A DNA stretch of 64,000 nt from Amoebidium appalachense (Eukaryota; Ichthyosporea): NCBI GenBank assembly GCA_963693365.1, contig CAVNZM010000017.1, positions 1,674,001 to 1,738,000 of the forward strand, read 5' to 3'. A program made the translations under genes and the position numbers. Position 1 is the stretch's first letter. Every line of letters begins with the position of its first letter. The notes under the pieces were generated by a model. The model saw only the letters and a list, made by a program, of their open reading frames with translations, did no database searches and had not been told where the DNA came from. Shown here one piece after another: positions 1-24,147 of this stretch.

Positions 1-12
1 CACACACACACA

Positions 13-60
<48 letters not shown>

Positions 61-308
61 CACACGCATGCACACACACTCTCTTCCATCGCTCAACCCA
101 TCCTGCCCTTAATAAAGATCCTTGCTCCCTCTGCTACCCTCTCTTGCAAACATATTCTCCCCCCCCCCCCCCTCCCTCCCTCCCCTCCCTCCCCCGGTAC
201 TTGCTAGTCTTTTTTTGGATTTTTGAAACCACTCCCTTGCACACCCACACACACACACAGCCCCTCACAAATATACACACACACACGAACACACACGAAC
301 ATGCGCAT

Positions 309-343
<35 letters not shown>

Positions 344-405
344 TACTTAATGACCCCCTCCCCCCTCCCCCCCCCCCCAACAGACACACGCACGCACCGT
401 AATTC

Positions 406-445
<40 letters not shown>

Positions 446-465
446 ACACACACACACACACACAG
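1..465. repeat. (CA)n and poly-C low-complexity tract
   Basis: Dinucleotide CA repeats (1-80, 243-344) alternate with C-rich stretches. The last block is a long C-run (about 403-443) that passes directly into (CA)n and ends in CAG at 465. That CAG is the likely 3' splice site of the exon that follows, so this block is probably intronic. Confidence 0.85.
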
Positions 466-589
466 GTTCAATGTAGCAGAAAAGGACGTGGCAATACTGT
501 TGAAAAACTACGGATGGCCGGTCAAGGTGGGCATGTCGGGAGATATGCCGGTTATGGATATCCCGAGGAAGAAAGAGGCTGTAAATTGA
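466..589 (+). CDS. Last coding exon of a gene starting left of the window (partial)
   Basis: An open frame of 40 codons ending in TGA begins immediately after a (CA)n tract that terminates in CAG, a typical acceptor context. The first base completes a codon begun in the previous exon. The encoded C-terminus starts FNVAEKDVAILLKNYGW and ends with a basic-acidic tail (RKKEAVN). Composition is normal protein-like, unlike the surrounding repeats, and the acceptor matches the (CA)n-CAG acceptors of the LCMT and T-box genes in this window. I do not recognise the family. It could be a chance ORF, but the combination of acceptor, non-repetitive codons and stop makes a real terminal exon likely. Confidence 0.55.
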
Positions 590-1052
590 ATTTTCAGTGT
601 AATTTCCGGAGGTGAATTATGAATGTCGTTCTAATTTTTGGTTTGAAATTTGAAATGTACATCTATTCGAACAACTGTGGATAATATGCTGGACTTTCAC
701 CAAAATCGAATAGATGGTTATGGGAACAACACATAGGGGAAATGATTTTCCGGGGAATATCAATCAGAAAAGTGATTTCGAGAACCTGATTTGATATCCC
801 CTTGGGCATGTATGTACTCGGCCAGCACGCCACTGCAGTTAGATGCACACACACACACACACATGCACACACACACACTCGCACACAGGCCTTGTTTTAC
901 ACACACACACAGGTACACATGAGCACAGGCAAACACACACATCCGCACACGCGCACAGTGTAACACACACGCATGCACACACTCATGAACGGAAAGAATA
1001 TTGTCATGTTGCCTTTGAGAAGAAAGTTGAAAAACACCGAATAAAAATCTTC
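590..1052. other. Probable 3' flank with CA-rich tract
   Basis: 590-840 is unique sequence after the stop codon and probably holds the 3' UTR of the upstream gene. 843-985 is an irregular (CA)n tract. No other coding potential is seen. Confidence 0.5.
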
Positions 1053-1122
1053 CGTAGATAGCAAGTCCAGGCCTGTGCCCCCCCCCCCGTAGATAACAAG
1101 TCCAGGCCTGTGCCCCCCCCCC
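1053..1122. repeat. 35 bp tandem duplication
   Basis: Two head-to-tail units contain CGTAGATA(G/A)CAAGTCCAGG followed by CCTGTG and a C-run, starting at 1053 and 1088. The second passes into a 78 bp C-rich stretch. Confidence 0.85.
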
Positions 1123-1319
1123 CCCCCCCCCCCCTCCCCCCCTCCCCCCCCCCTCCCCCCTCCCCTTCCCTCCCCTCCCCCCCCCCCCCCCCCCCCCCCC
1201 CTTACTTCCATGCAACCGGGCATGGTTGCTCTGTGTCGTGCATCTGTAAGCACATACGCATTTTCCGGTGCACTGCATTAGTTTGCACACACATATTCAC
1301 CGTTTTGCTCACCTTGCTT

Positions 1320-1575
1320 GCATAAGCAACCCTGCTCGCCTTTGATGAAGACGGGTTGACCCTCCCAAGTTCAGTTGATGCTGCTGCCTGAGTTGGAGAG
1401 TCGTATACACGCGGGCTAAGGGGTCGAAACTCAGACGCAATTGATGAATTGGGCCCTCCCTGAGGATGGGCTCTGCTTATGACGCATACTGTGCGCATGG
1501 CTGATGTTGCATACTTGAATGTTTGCCTTTGCATGTGTCCTTCGTGTATGCGTACTTCGTACCGTGTTCAAACCC
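1320..1575 (+). repeat. Dispersed repeat family A, copy 1
   Basis: Starts with CAACCCTGCTCGCCTTTGAT and includes GGGCTAAGGGGTCGAAACTC and CCTGAGGATGGGCT. It is nearly identical over about 250 bp to 15957-16230 and related to 18124-18390, all in the same orientation. Two of the copies flank the reverse transcriptase relic at 16877-17716, so it may be the terminal or untranslated part of that element. Confidence 0.75.
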
Positions 1576-1585
1576 CCCCCTTCCC

Positions 1586-1616
<31 letters not shown>

Positions 1617-1711
1617 AAAAAAAAAAAAAGGCCAGGCGGCCGGGCCAGGCTGGCAGTGAATCAAGAAAATGCATGCACGCACGCAAAAGTACACAAGCCC
1701 ACACACAAGCG

Positions 1712-1762
<51 letters not shown>

Positions 1763-2000
1763 ACACACACACATGTAGACACACACGCGCGCGCGCACAC
1801 ACACGCACACAAAAAAAGGGGGGGTGGGGGGGGGGGGGGGGGGGGGGGGGATCTGGTGTATATGTGTTTTCTTCTGCGTCTCTTTCTTTGAAACACTGCA
1901 GAATGTATGATCTGAAATACGACACGGTTAACGGCTGATGGTCCCATACAGACTGCGTACCCCGACAGACTACATAGATTAGCTGACTCCCGGGAATATA
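1576..2000. repeat. Poly-C, poly-A, (CA)n and poly-G tracts
   Basis: A C-run passes into an A-run (1580-1629), a second C-run into (CA)n (1712-1772), and a G-run lies at 1818-1850. The polarity C-to-A and C-to-CA is the same as elsewhere in the window. Confidence 0.85.
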
Positions 2001-2013
2001 TTTCAATCCAAAA

Positions 2014-2063
2014 TGACGTCACAGAGTTACTTCTATTTAAGGAAGTATCTCAGTGTGACGTCA
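2014..2063. promoter_or_regulatory. Pair of palindromic TGACGTCA (CRE-type) sites
   Basis: TGACGTCA occurs at 2014-2021 and again at 2056-2063. This octamer is the classical CREB/ATF bZIP site. No convincing gene starts next to it, so its role is unknown. Confidence 0.35.
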
Positions 2064-2444
2064 CATGCAATAGCAATTTCAGCCGGCGCCGGCGGCTACT
2101 TTTTGGTAGTCTGACAACGTACATGGTCTATTTTGAAACGTTGGTTCTTAATTCTTGCTGTGCCGAGCCCGTATATTCACCAAAGCAACCGGGGTGGGAG
2201 TATATCGGATGCCAAGAAAAGACAGCATCGAAAAAAAAATAAAAAAATAAAAATAGGATCAAAAAGCAAGAAGGAAAGAAAGAGAGAAAAAAGTTCTGAA
2301 AGGGTTGACTGTATTTGAATGCTTTTGCACGGGAACATGCACACAGTGCGGAAGGATTGGCCATCTGTTTTGCCACCTGCTCTTGAATTTTTATTTTTTT
2401 ATTCAATGGTATTTTATTTTTGTTTTATACGTGTGTGTGTGTAT

Positions 2445-2446
<2 letters not shown>

Positions 2447-2498
<52 letters not shown>
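2447..2498. repeat. Poly-G run of 52 preceded by (TG)n
   Basis: GTGTGTGTGTGTATTT then 52 consecutive G. This is the reverse-complement form of the Cn-(CA)n module. Confidence 0.9.
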
Positions 2499-2500
<2 letters not shown>

Positions 2501-2589
2501 TTTCTCCTCCTTCATATAGAAGACAATATTTACAGGCTATTCTTAAGCTATTCTTAAGAGTTTCTTCTATTGGTGTTTATTTATAGTTC

Positions 2590-2978
2590 TTTTTTGTGAC
2601 CCCGTTTAACAACAATTACAAAGTGGCTGGAGCTTAAAGTTTAGCTATCTTTAAGCCACGCGTGTCTCCAGTCGATTTTCTGGGTTTTTTTAAATAATAT
2701 AAACACTGATATACAACCAATTAAATTTCAGCGGCACGGATCAAAAATTGAGGGGCCCAATAATTATATTTTTACTACTTAAATCACACTTGACATATGA
2801 ACACACGCGACATCGCAGATATCTCGAGAATAAGTTAATGAGGTTAAACAAATGTAAATCTATCTATACGTTGATAACCCCCCCCCCCCCCCCCCCCCCC
2901 CCCCAACCTCCGATCCCGGGGCACGAAATCTTGCCTAATCTGGAGCCATTCGTACACACCTATCGAGGCTCATGTGGT

Positions 2979-3013
<35 letters not shown>

Positions 3014-4245
3014 ACCCACCCACCCACACACACACACACACGTACACACACGCACTAGCACAACCACCACCACCATTTCCCCCTCCCCTTCCCCCCTCCC
3101 CACCCCTCCCCTTCCCCCCCCCCCCCCCCCCCCCCCCCCCGCTCCCCACTTCCTGGGAATGTATTTCAAACTCGTTTGTTTAGGGCTTCTAAAAGTTGCC
3201 AATCGAATCAAACCCTTAGCAGCTTTAGTTAAACTTTGTTTGCCAACGTGACAACGGTTAGCCTCCTCCCCCCCAATAATCCCCCCCCCCCCCCCCCCTC
3301 CCCTTCTTCTCCCCACTCACCCTTCCCTTCCCTCCCCCCCCCCCCCCCTCCCCACTCCCCCATTCCCCCTCCCCCTCCCCCTCCCCCCCACACACACACC
3401 CGCACACACACACACACCTACACCCACATACATCACACCAGGACTTCCCAATATTTGACGTGCACGAGATCTCAACCCAAATTGAATTACATGCCCTAAA
3501 CCCCCACCCCCCTCCATCCCCATCCCCCTCCCTCCCCCTACCCCCCTCCCCCTCTCCTGACCACCCTCCCCTACTCGGATCCTCCCCCCCCCTCCCCCGC
3601 CCCCTTCCTGCCTTCCCCCCCACCCCCCTCCCCCCTCCCCCCTCCTCTCCACTCTCCCACCTCCCCCTCCCCACTCTTCCCAGAATGTAAAGCTTTTTTA
3701 CCTCTTGCACCTACTGTAACCAATTTCACACACGTTGTTTCTATTTGACCAATAGCTAACCTCCGATATTCCCAAAAACGAGTTATGCAAAGATCGGAAT
3801 TTTATCTGTGTTTGCCCCCGCCCTCCCCCCCCCCTCCCCCTGTATTTGCTAGCTATACAATGTTGGTTCGTTCGTAACCGGATCCCCCTTGGATTGAAAC
3901 TTTCGAAATTTAGCACCAGCCACCCCTAGTCTTTTGCAAACTATATACTCCTTGTATCACTATGTCATTATATAGCCCGATCGTTCTACCATGTCTGTTA
4001 AACGGGCTCAGCTTGAAGTAGGTGACTAGGTACCCTACGACGGAACCAACCGAAGCTTTTAAAGAAGAGGTGCTAAATAATTTCTAAATGAATAAAACAT
4101 TTCAACCTAGTAATAATGATTAAAAAATCCCAAACAATGTCCACCAGCTAGCCCGCCACACCTGCAAAATATGTTGTGTTATAACTTTTAATTTTTATGA
4201 GGTAGAGACATACATAATTTTGGTCATCTTTACATTCTTCTCTGT
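2590..4245. other. Gene-poor stretch with C-rich tracts
   Basis: C-rich and (CA)n tracts lie at 2879-2905, 2985-3050, 3065-3140, 3280-3420 and 3500-3680. The unique DNA between them shows no open frame of convincing composition on either strand. Confidence 0.6.
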
Positions 4246-4753
4246 GCAAAGATGGGAAGGGAGGGAGGGAGGGAAGGGGGGGGGGGGGGGGGGGGGGGGG
4301 GGAGAGGGGTAGCGGCGTTTTGCTTTGGGATGAAAAAGTTATGGGAAACTCAGTTTAGGAGAGAAAAAGGCAGGCGGGGCGGGGGGAGGGGGGGGGGGGG
4401 GGAGGGGGAGGGGGGAGGGGGGGGGGGGGGAGGGGGGGAGGGAGGAGGGGGGAGGAGGAGGGGGGGGGGGGGGGGGAGGGTCGTGGGATTTTGCTAGTTC
4501 ACATATGGTTACGAATAGGAAGACCGAACTCGAAAACTGTAGATAAGCGTTAGGAGCGGTGTTAAATCGTTATGGGTGTTGGGGTGGAGTGGTTTGTGGG
4601 CCGGTGTTTGCGTGTGTGTGTGTGTGCGCGCGCGCTTGTGTGTGTGTCGGTGTGTGTGAGCGCGTGCTTGCTTGTGTTTGTGTTTGTGTTTGTGTGTGTG
4701 TGTGCGCGCGCGCGCTTGTGTGTGTGTCGGTGTGGGTGTGCGCGCGCTGCTTG

Positions 4754-4795
<42 letters not shown>

Positions 4796-5260
4796 TGTCT
4801 GCACGCGTGTACATGCACATGTGCGCATGCGTGTGCGTGCGCAAGTGTTTGTGTCTGTGTGTATTGCTTTGGGGTGAAAAGGGATGTGAAACCTCAGTCT
4901 AATTGAGCAGAAGGTCCGCGGGCGCCCCTGGGGGGGGGGGGGGGGGGGGGGGGCACTTTGCGTGCAGCAAACGAGTAGTTTTGCCAAGTTACGAGTAGAA
5001 AGACTGGGATTTACGCTGTTTATTCGAGGCAAAGAGAGAGAAGGCTACCCTGAAAACGTGGAGGCCAGAGTCAGACGTTTACAGCTAATCCAACCTCCAA
5101 CAACAGGATATACTCTCGAAACTGTAGATAACGGTTGCGAGAAATGCGGGTGAGGTGGTGTGTGTGCGCACGCGTTTGTGTGTGTGTGCGCGCGCGTGTG
5201 TTTGGGGGGGAGGGGGAGAGGGGAAGGGGGGGGAAGGGGGAGGGGGAAGGGGGATTATCA
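4246..5260. repeat. G-rich and TG/CG tracts with a diverged segmental duplication
   Basis: G-rich tracts lie at 4252-4485, 4931-4953 and 5203-5255. (TG)n with CG steps lies at 4608-4860 and 5157-5200. The non-repetitive parts at about 4320-4600 and 4866-5170 resemble each other: GCTTTGG(G/GG)TGAAAA, then a block around CTGTAGATAA. This suggests an old tandem duplication of about 0.55 kb. Confidence 0.55.
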
Positions 5261-5680
5261 ACAATATAAATCCATACCTGAAAATTAGCCGGTACACTCG
5301 AAATTAAGATTTTGGCAACATTTGTGTTGAGCGAATCTTGTTTGTGGATATATAATCATGTGTGAATGACTGACATCATATATTTAGCTGTTAAATTGAA
5401 TACTATGTATGTTAATCTATACTTCTATAGCAAAGAGTCTTTGTAGTGTCAATAATGTCACAGTGCAAGACTAAAACAACATAGCTACAAAATGACCATA
5501 TTTGGACACGAACATATATTGATAGAATAGTTGTAGGGTTATGTTTACACTGGGTTGGTGCTAAATGCTATACATACATGCCTAGTCACCACACAGAAAC
5601 CCATTTGGCATGGCAAAATTATGTATCTATAACAGCTCATTTTACAAGATTAAGTTTGAAGCCATATAAGGCATTTTTGG
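5261..5680. other. AT-rich unique intergenic DNA
   Basis: Non-repetitive AT-rich sequence with no convincing ORF, tRNA or promoter. Confidence 0.5.
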
Positions 5681-5681
5681 T

Positions 5682-5965
5682 TGAAATGGGGGCGTGGGCA
5701 GTAGTAAGTATTGAGGTCCCCCCTGGTGGTGGGTCCCCCCCCCCCCTGGTGAGGGGGGGACCCACCTGTTAGGGGGGGTGGTGGGTCCCCCCCCCCCCCC
5801 CCCCCCCCCCCCCCGCGCCCCCCCAAAGCTGACCACCGGGGTGGTGGGTCTCCCCCCCCCCCCCCCCCCCTCGCGCAGGGAATCCAACGGGACCCCCCGC
5901 CCCGGCCGCGGCTGCGTACCCTCTCAAGTTCTGGGACGCTCCCCCCCCCCCCCCCCCCTTCCCTT
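5682..5965 (+). repeat. Dispersed repeat family B (GGTGGTGGGTC units), copy 1
   Basis: Begins with a TTGAAATGGGG / GCAGTAGTAAG motif and continues with three GGTGGTGGGTC units separated by C/G homopolymers. The same parts occur at 48083-48290 (same strand) and at 7305-7530 (opposite strand). Confidence 0.65.
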
Positions 5966-6551
5966 CTCATCCACCACCATCACCAACATTAAGTTTGTAC
6001 CAAGTCTTCTTCCCTTCGTTTTCGAATTTTGATAAAGCTAGGGCAAATCTATCATGCACAACATGTCACTGGGAGTGTGCGTCTGCAACGGTGCAGTGTA
6101 GACGTGGGACCGGTACCGTGTGTGTATGTGTCCTTAAGGTGGGCGGACATTCGACACTCCTAATCACTGTGGTGGCCTGACAGTGTGCAAGTAAACGTCG
6201 TGCCACATGTGCAAGCTGTGTGGATACAATGTGCTTAGCATGTGCAGAATTACATGGCATTTCACGTGTGTGCTGTGCTAGAGAGGAGGGCCCGGTGTGT
6301 GCGCACGTGTGGGTGTCACTGTGCATGTGTGTCTCAGTGTGTGTTTACCTGTGTGTGCGTTTGTGTGCATATGTGTGCGTGTGTTGTGTGTGTGTGTGTC
6401 AGTGATTGAGATAGCAATTCTCTGGCACAAATCTGCACCCGTCTTTCTGAATTGCCATAATATGTGCGTGTGTGTGTTTCTGTTGTTCAATTACAAATGA
6501 TGAGCATGCATGATGGCGCATGATGCATGGTGAAATTGTGTCAGACAAATA

Positions 6552-6845
<294 letters not shown>

Positions 6846-7118
6846 TTAGAGAGGAAAAAAGGAATTCAGAATGTGTGCCACGTGTGCGCGCACGCATCAT
6901 TATGTGCTACCGCAGAGAATAGCATATTACCCTACGGCAGTCTGTGATCATGAGCGTATTGGAGAGCGTGCGCGCACGTCTGTGTGCCTGCGTGTGCAAG
7001 GATGCTTTTCGGTACATTGTCGAGAAAATCAGTGGTCATGTCTGAGCAACCAGTCATTGCGGTCTCGGTATGAGATCTTGAGAGGGGTGTAAAGAGTGGA
7101 GGGAGGGGGAGGGGGCCA

Positions 7119-7166
<48 letters not shown>

Positions 7167-7304
7167 GGGGATGCCTAGCTAGTAAGCAGTTCCAATTTGA
7201 CCCAGGGCCTGATAATTGATACCAATTATTGGATATACGATGTGCCAATGCCAATATGTTTTCAAGTTGGGGTCCAATATACATACTAATATATATTAGT
7301 CATC

Positions 7305-7530
7305 TTTGGGTAGCCCCCTCGTCCCCCCCCACCCCCCCACCCCCTGGGTGGTGGTGGGTCCCCCCCCCCCCCCCCCCCCCGGGGGGGGGGGGGGACGCAC
7401 CTACTCAGGGGGGTGGTGGGTCCTCCCCTTCCCCCTTCCCCAGCCAGCGGAGGGGTGGTGGGTCCCCCCCCCCCCCCCCCCCAGCTTACTACTACCCCCC
7501 TCCCCGTTTCAAAATCAAAAAAAACCTAAC
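7305..7530 (-). repeat. Dispersed repeat family B, copy 2
   Basis: Contains GGTGGTGGGTC units at about 7350, 7413 and 7455 between C and G runs, and ends with a TTACTACTACCCCCC / CCGTTTCAAAATCAA block. That block is the reverse complement of the start of copies 1 and 3. Confidence 0.6.
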
Positions 7531-7754
7531 AGCGGGTATTATATATATCTGGGAACGTAACACTACTTACTGTATAATCACATAACGGAGATAATCGGTC
7601 ATTAAGCGGCACTGCTGTTACTATATAGATATACAATAACATTACAAATGGCCCTAGAAAGAATTAGTTAGCCATTCATCCACCGAAAAAAACTTTCGGA
7701 ATATATAAATTTACACATAACCTTTAAAGAGGACGATGCCGTAAATTCGTAAAT

Positions 7755-9455
7755 TTAAGAGATAACAATTACACAAGGGAGTTCCCGAGCTGCAGCTGCT
7801 CCGACATCCGGCCTGGCTGGGACGACGTTTGTCGTTTTGTACGTCTTTATAGCCTTTTGCGGGGCCGATGGATATTCCGGCCTAGATATACCGTGATTTC
7901 GGTTCGAAATTGCGCCGTCTCCGCACAGATCATTCGTCGTTGTGATAATCTGACCAATCGTAACAGGTTTTCCCTGGTCCCTTGGAGCACAGCCCCTCTC
8001 GCTTATCCCCATGCATACTTGGACAATCTGGCACGAAAGGTTATCCAAAACGTTAAAACACACAATCAAACGAACGGCGAGGGCCCACCCGTACGATGCG
8101 CCGAACGCCGAATGCGGGTTGAACCACACGCTGGTGAAAATGATCGTCATAATTAGCGTCGTGACGAAAGTTGTGCGGACGTTCGCGTGGTAGTCTGCCC
8201 AGCGAAGATGTGCGTTTCGGCCGAGATATGAGTAGATAGTGAACGAAGTGCAATACACGACGAGTATCAAAATTCTCGGCTGGGCATTGGCGTACGTGGC
8301 GTTGATAAACGTACCCGAGACATACCCGTAAATGTCTCCACAACACGAGACCAGAGTCACCACAAACACGCCCCAGAAGGGAAACATGTAGTGGTTGTAG
8401 ATGCTCTTGGATAGATAAATTTGCGAAAATACGAGATATATCATCCGTTGTCGCTGCATGAAGGAAGATACCAACATGCACATGAAGAACGTGGTGATTA
8501 TGTTCAAAACGAGTGCGTGGGTGACTAACCCGCTGAGCAAAGGTAGAAGCTCCGCGAGTGGTGGAAGATCACGAGGAATAAACCCCAAAGAGTTGATGTG
8601 CACAAGAAAATGTGCACATATGAGTGAGCCAATGCTGGCACCCAAAGACTGCGCGAGGTAGAATTTTCCTCGGGATTTAACGGCGGAGATATTCCGGTAG
8701 AATATCACGAGCAGTGTCGTGGCCCCCACTATTCCCAATGACGTTATAGTAGCAATGGTTTGATAATGCATGACTTCCTCTGCGGCTAGCTTTGCCTTTG
8801 CGTAGCTGATTTTAAACTCGTTTAGAGACTTTCCAAAGAGTTTAAACGCCGCCATTTTCTCGTATACCATCCCGTCGCGAATCGCCGATTGATACGTGTT
8901 GTAATGAAGAGCCAATTCTGTTCCTGCCCCTGTGAGAGACATTGCCGCTGTTACGGGTGCCACCTTCATACATGAAGCGTATATCATCGTTTCGAAAACA
9001 CATAAAAGAACGAGAATTATAAACGAAAGGGACCACGTCCTTGTGAGATATTGCTTCTGCTCGCGGGACAAAAGTCTTGCTCTCAACCGTGCACTCAATG
9101 AGGAGCGTCCCTCTTCGCCGACGGGTTTTTGTGAAGAAGAATTGGTGGTGGGTGGTTGGTTGCACGTACAGTTGGTGGTGTTTTCTGCGTTGACATTATC
9201 GCAACAAGAAGACGGTTTCCTGCTTGGCACAATAGACTCGATTGATGAAAGAAGCGAACAATCTGAGCCGAGAGGAATGGGTGGTGTCAGCCCTTCTGCG
9301 GTTAACTCCGAGCGAAGGTCGTGCGATGGGTTAATGGTAAACGTGAGCATGTTGTCTTCTTCCGCAAGTGGAAGGTGTAAAGGAGCTGACAACCAGTCTG
9401 TAGGCGTACTTGGGATGCCATAACTGGGGGCTTCACTTGTCGGTTCCATGGCCAT
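7755..9455 (-). CDS. Multi-pass membrane protein, intronless, unrecognised family (566 aa)
   Basis: A single open frame with an ATG start and an ordinary amino-acid composition. Residues 1-135 are hydrophilic and rich in Ser/Thr/Pro, with a CNCT/Cys cluster near 85-105, and look cytosolic and disordered. Several hydrophobic helices follow: about 143-162, 232-252, 268-290, 303-330, 362-385, 392-412, 432-452 and 462-482. A hydrophilic C-tail of about 80 residues ends in VIVIS. A polar segment (residues 180-228) between the first two helices is probably extracytoplasmic or coiled. I cannot assign a transporter or receptor family. Absence of introns contrasts with the LCMT and T-box genes nearby. 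Transcription from the ATG at 9455 is assumed; no clear TATA box is seen upstream. Confidence 0.75.
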   Translation of the reverse strand: MAMEPTSEAPSYGIPSTPTDWLSAPLHLPLAEEDNMLTFTINPSHDLRSELTAEGLTPPIPLGSDCSLLSSIESIVPSRKPSSCCDNVNAENTTNCTCNQPPTTNSSSQKPVGEEGRSSLSARLRARLLSREQKQYLTRTWSLSFIILVLLCVFETMIYASCMKVAPVTAAMSLTGAGTELALHYNTYQSAIRDGMVYEKMAAFKLFGKSLNEFKISYAKAKLAAEEVMHYQTIATITSLGIVGATTLLVIFYRNISAVKSRGKFYLAQSLGASIGSLICAHFLVHINSLGFIPRDLPPLAELLPLLSGLVTHALVLNIITTFFMCMLVSSFMQRQRMIYLVFSQIYLSKSIYNHYMFPFWGVFVVTLVSCCGDIYGYVSGTFINATYANAQPRILILVVYCTSFTIYSYLGRNAHLRWADYHANVRTTFVTTLIMTIIFTSVWFNPHSAFGASYGWALAVRLIVCFNVLDNLSCQIVQVCMGISERGCAPRDQGKPVTIGQIITTTNDLCGDGAISNRNHGISRPEYPSAPQKAIKTYKTTNVVPARPDVGAAAARELPCVIVIS

Positions 9456-10070
9456 GGTTTTTGTGTTGTTTGTGAAGGTGCATGTATTGAATGTCCACTG
9501 TTGTGAGTGTGAACCAGTGTGTGTAAACCGTCGTTATTCAATCATCTGATGTGTGAGTGCATGTAACCAACATCTGTGTACTGTTTGGTGCAAGAAACGT
9601 GACAGCTTTGTCAGACAGACACACGAGGGAAGCTGAAGGTTGTGAAACTAAACGTTTAGAACCTTACAACGGAGACTTCTTACGAGTAAGCGTGGTCTTA
9701 AAGTTTCTATGTTTTCTCATGCTAAACATGTTCTGCAGATGTAAACGTTGAATATTGCCAGCGTGTGACTGGTTTAACCTGAAGGCGAACTGGCAGAGAG
9801 AGGATATTTTTGCCTCGTTGAACTGAGAAGACAGATGATGAGACTGACGGTGTAAAGGGCGGTTTCGGTGTGTTTGCAAACGTGGTACGAGGACCCGGAT
9901 GAGATCTACCAATCACAACGCAAAAGCTGAGATCTACCAATCATAGCCTAGAACCGCAGCATTCCTCGTGCCAAGAATGCAAGAAAGAATGTGATAGGAG
10001 TCTTCGTGAATCGTGGTTGTGTGAAAGAGCTAGCTGATTGGCCCGCCTTGCAGAGTTAGTTATGATTGGC
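9456..10070. other. Intergenic DNA
   Basis: Unique sequence between two minus-strand ORFs. The phrase GAGATCTACCAATCA is repeated at about 9900 and 9930. No ORF of convincing composition and no RNA gene recognised. Confidence 0.5.
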
Positions 10071-10430
10071 TCACAGCATTGTGTTCAACTTCAATGTGTT
10101 GTCATTCAGGGTGTGAAATCTGATGCTTGTAATCGTCATCGGATCAGTTGTGCTGTTTTCTCCAGCCTGAATGTCCCTTGTAATAATCCCACCAACCGTT
10201 TTAAGAACTGTATCATCTGCTAATGCATACATTATTCCTTCAATAACCACTGGTTTAAGAATCAGAGAGCCTGACACAGTAGGAACACCTTTTCCTTTCC
10301 GATTCATGCCATACTGAATGCATACATATACGTCTTGATGATCTTGGCAGCGTGGTGAGAGTTGGCAATAACGCAAGAAAAAGGGATAAAACTCTCCACA
10401 GCTAAGAGTATCTGGCACTGATGTTTCCAT
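10071..10430 (-). CDS. Small hypothetical protein (119 aa), divergent from LCMT1
   Basis: ATG-initiated frame of 119 codons with mixed, non-repetitive composition. It begins METSVPDTLSCGEFYPFF and ends NDNTLKLNTML. A central part alternates hydrophobic and polar residues, as a beta-rich domain might. No signal peptide or membrane segment. The start lies 270 bp from the LCMT1 start on the opposite strand, so the two could share a promoter. I do not recognise a family. It may be one exon of a larger gene or a chance ORF. Confidence 0.4.
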   Translation of the reverse strand: METSVPDTLSCGEFYPFFLRYCQLSPRCQDHQDVYVCIQYGMNRKGKGVPTVSGSLILKPVVIEGIMYALADDTVLKTVGGIITRDIQAGENSTTDPMTITSIRFHTLNDNTLKLNTML

Positions 10431-10700
10431 TCTTACTTTGAACCAATAACCATTCTTAAAGGTCTCTTACGATATTAGTCGAAACAAGAGAAAGCAAGCC
10501 TTGAAACACGTTCTCAGAGTCGGAGAGTCAATTGCACGGTTTGAAACCTCTGACGTCATAAGCCAAGGGAGTCGGGCTGAATCAGTCTGTGTCGTGTCAG
10601 CGTTTTTTTTATAGCCAAGTTGAAGTTGTTCAAACATCGGAGACCCCCTTGTCATCACATCTCATCCCTCCCCGTTCATTGCGACAGCAGAGCAGCCACC
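10431..10700. promoter_or_regulatory. Probable bidirectional promoter with CRE-type site
   Basis: This 270 bp gap separates divergent starts at 10430 (-) and 10701 (+). It contains a perfect TGACGTCA at 10551-10558, about 140 bp upstream of the LCMT1 ATG, and no strong TATA box. The ATG at 10701 sits in a good context (GCCACCATGG). Confidence 0.5.
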
Positions 10701-22930
<12,230 letters not shown>

Positions 22931-23553
22931 GGTCTACCAATCATCGTCTTTCCTTATCTTTTTCTCTTGCCCCCCCCCCCCCCCCCCCCCTCCTCCTCCT
23001 CCCCCCCCCCCCCCCCCCTTCCGCTCTCTCCCTCTCTCCCTCTCTCTCTCTCTCTCTCTCATTCTCCCCCCCCCCCCCCCCCCCCCCAGTTTTTCTCTCT
23101 TTGTTCCTCTCTCTCCATCTGCCTCTTTCATGTTCCCCCCCCGTCCCCCCCCCCCCCCCCCCTGTCTCTCTCCCCTCCCCCCCCCCCCCCTCTCTCTCTC
23201 TCTCCTCTCTCTCTCCCCTCCCCTCCCCCCCTCCCTCCCCCTCTCTCGTCTGCTCCTTCACGTCTGTGGCTACCTGCTCATCACCCGTCACTCAACCTAT
23301 CGCTCCCTACAAATATTTCTTTGAAGTAAATATTAGGTTTTTTATGGTCCATATATATATCGCACTCAATAGTGCAAGGAATTTGAAAGCATAACTAATA
23401 TACCGAACTTTGTTGTTACATAACTGTTTGTACGTAGGGAGTGCAGTCTTTTTTGCAGAGTTACTGATCTAGGCTATGGTGGGTGCATATGCATGGGTGT
23501 GCACACGTACACTACAACACTCATGCTTGCCCACACTTCAGCACTCGTGGCAC

Positions 23554-23651
<98 letters not shown>

Positions 23652-24083
23652 CACGCACACATGTAGGTGCCCTTCTCGTGTGCCCCAGATTAAACCATGC
23701 ATAGCCCCTTCCTGGTTAATTGTTGTTTGTACGAATGATCCTAGCCTCAGTTGATGACACTTGCTTTTCCGTTTTAGGAATATGGTGTTCGTTTCCATTT
23801 ATAGTGAATTATTGCCTCAAGACGTCTAGTATATGACGGCCTCAAGACGTATAGTATATGACGGCGTATTTAATACATATTAATTTATATGGACATGTGA
23901 TATTCCTGGTTTTTTATTGTTTCATAAAAACTTTTTTTTGGCGTGCGAACTTCCCGCCTAAAATTCTATATTTGGCCAATCGTATGATCGCGCCCAAATT
24001 ATTGGTCCATACATTTTTTGTTTTGCAATAAACTGAACACACGAGTAACCGCAACTCCTTTGCCGCCCCCCCCCCCCCTCCCC

Positions 24084-24147
<64 letters not shown>

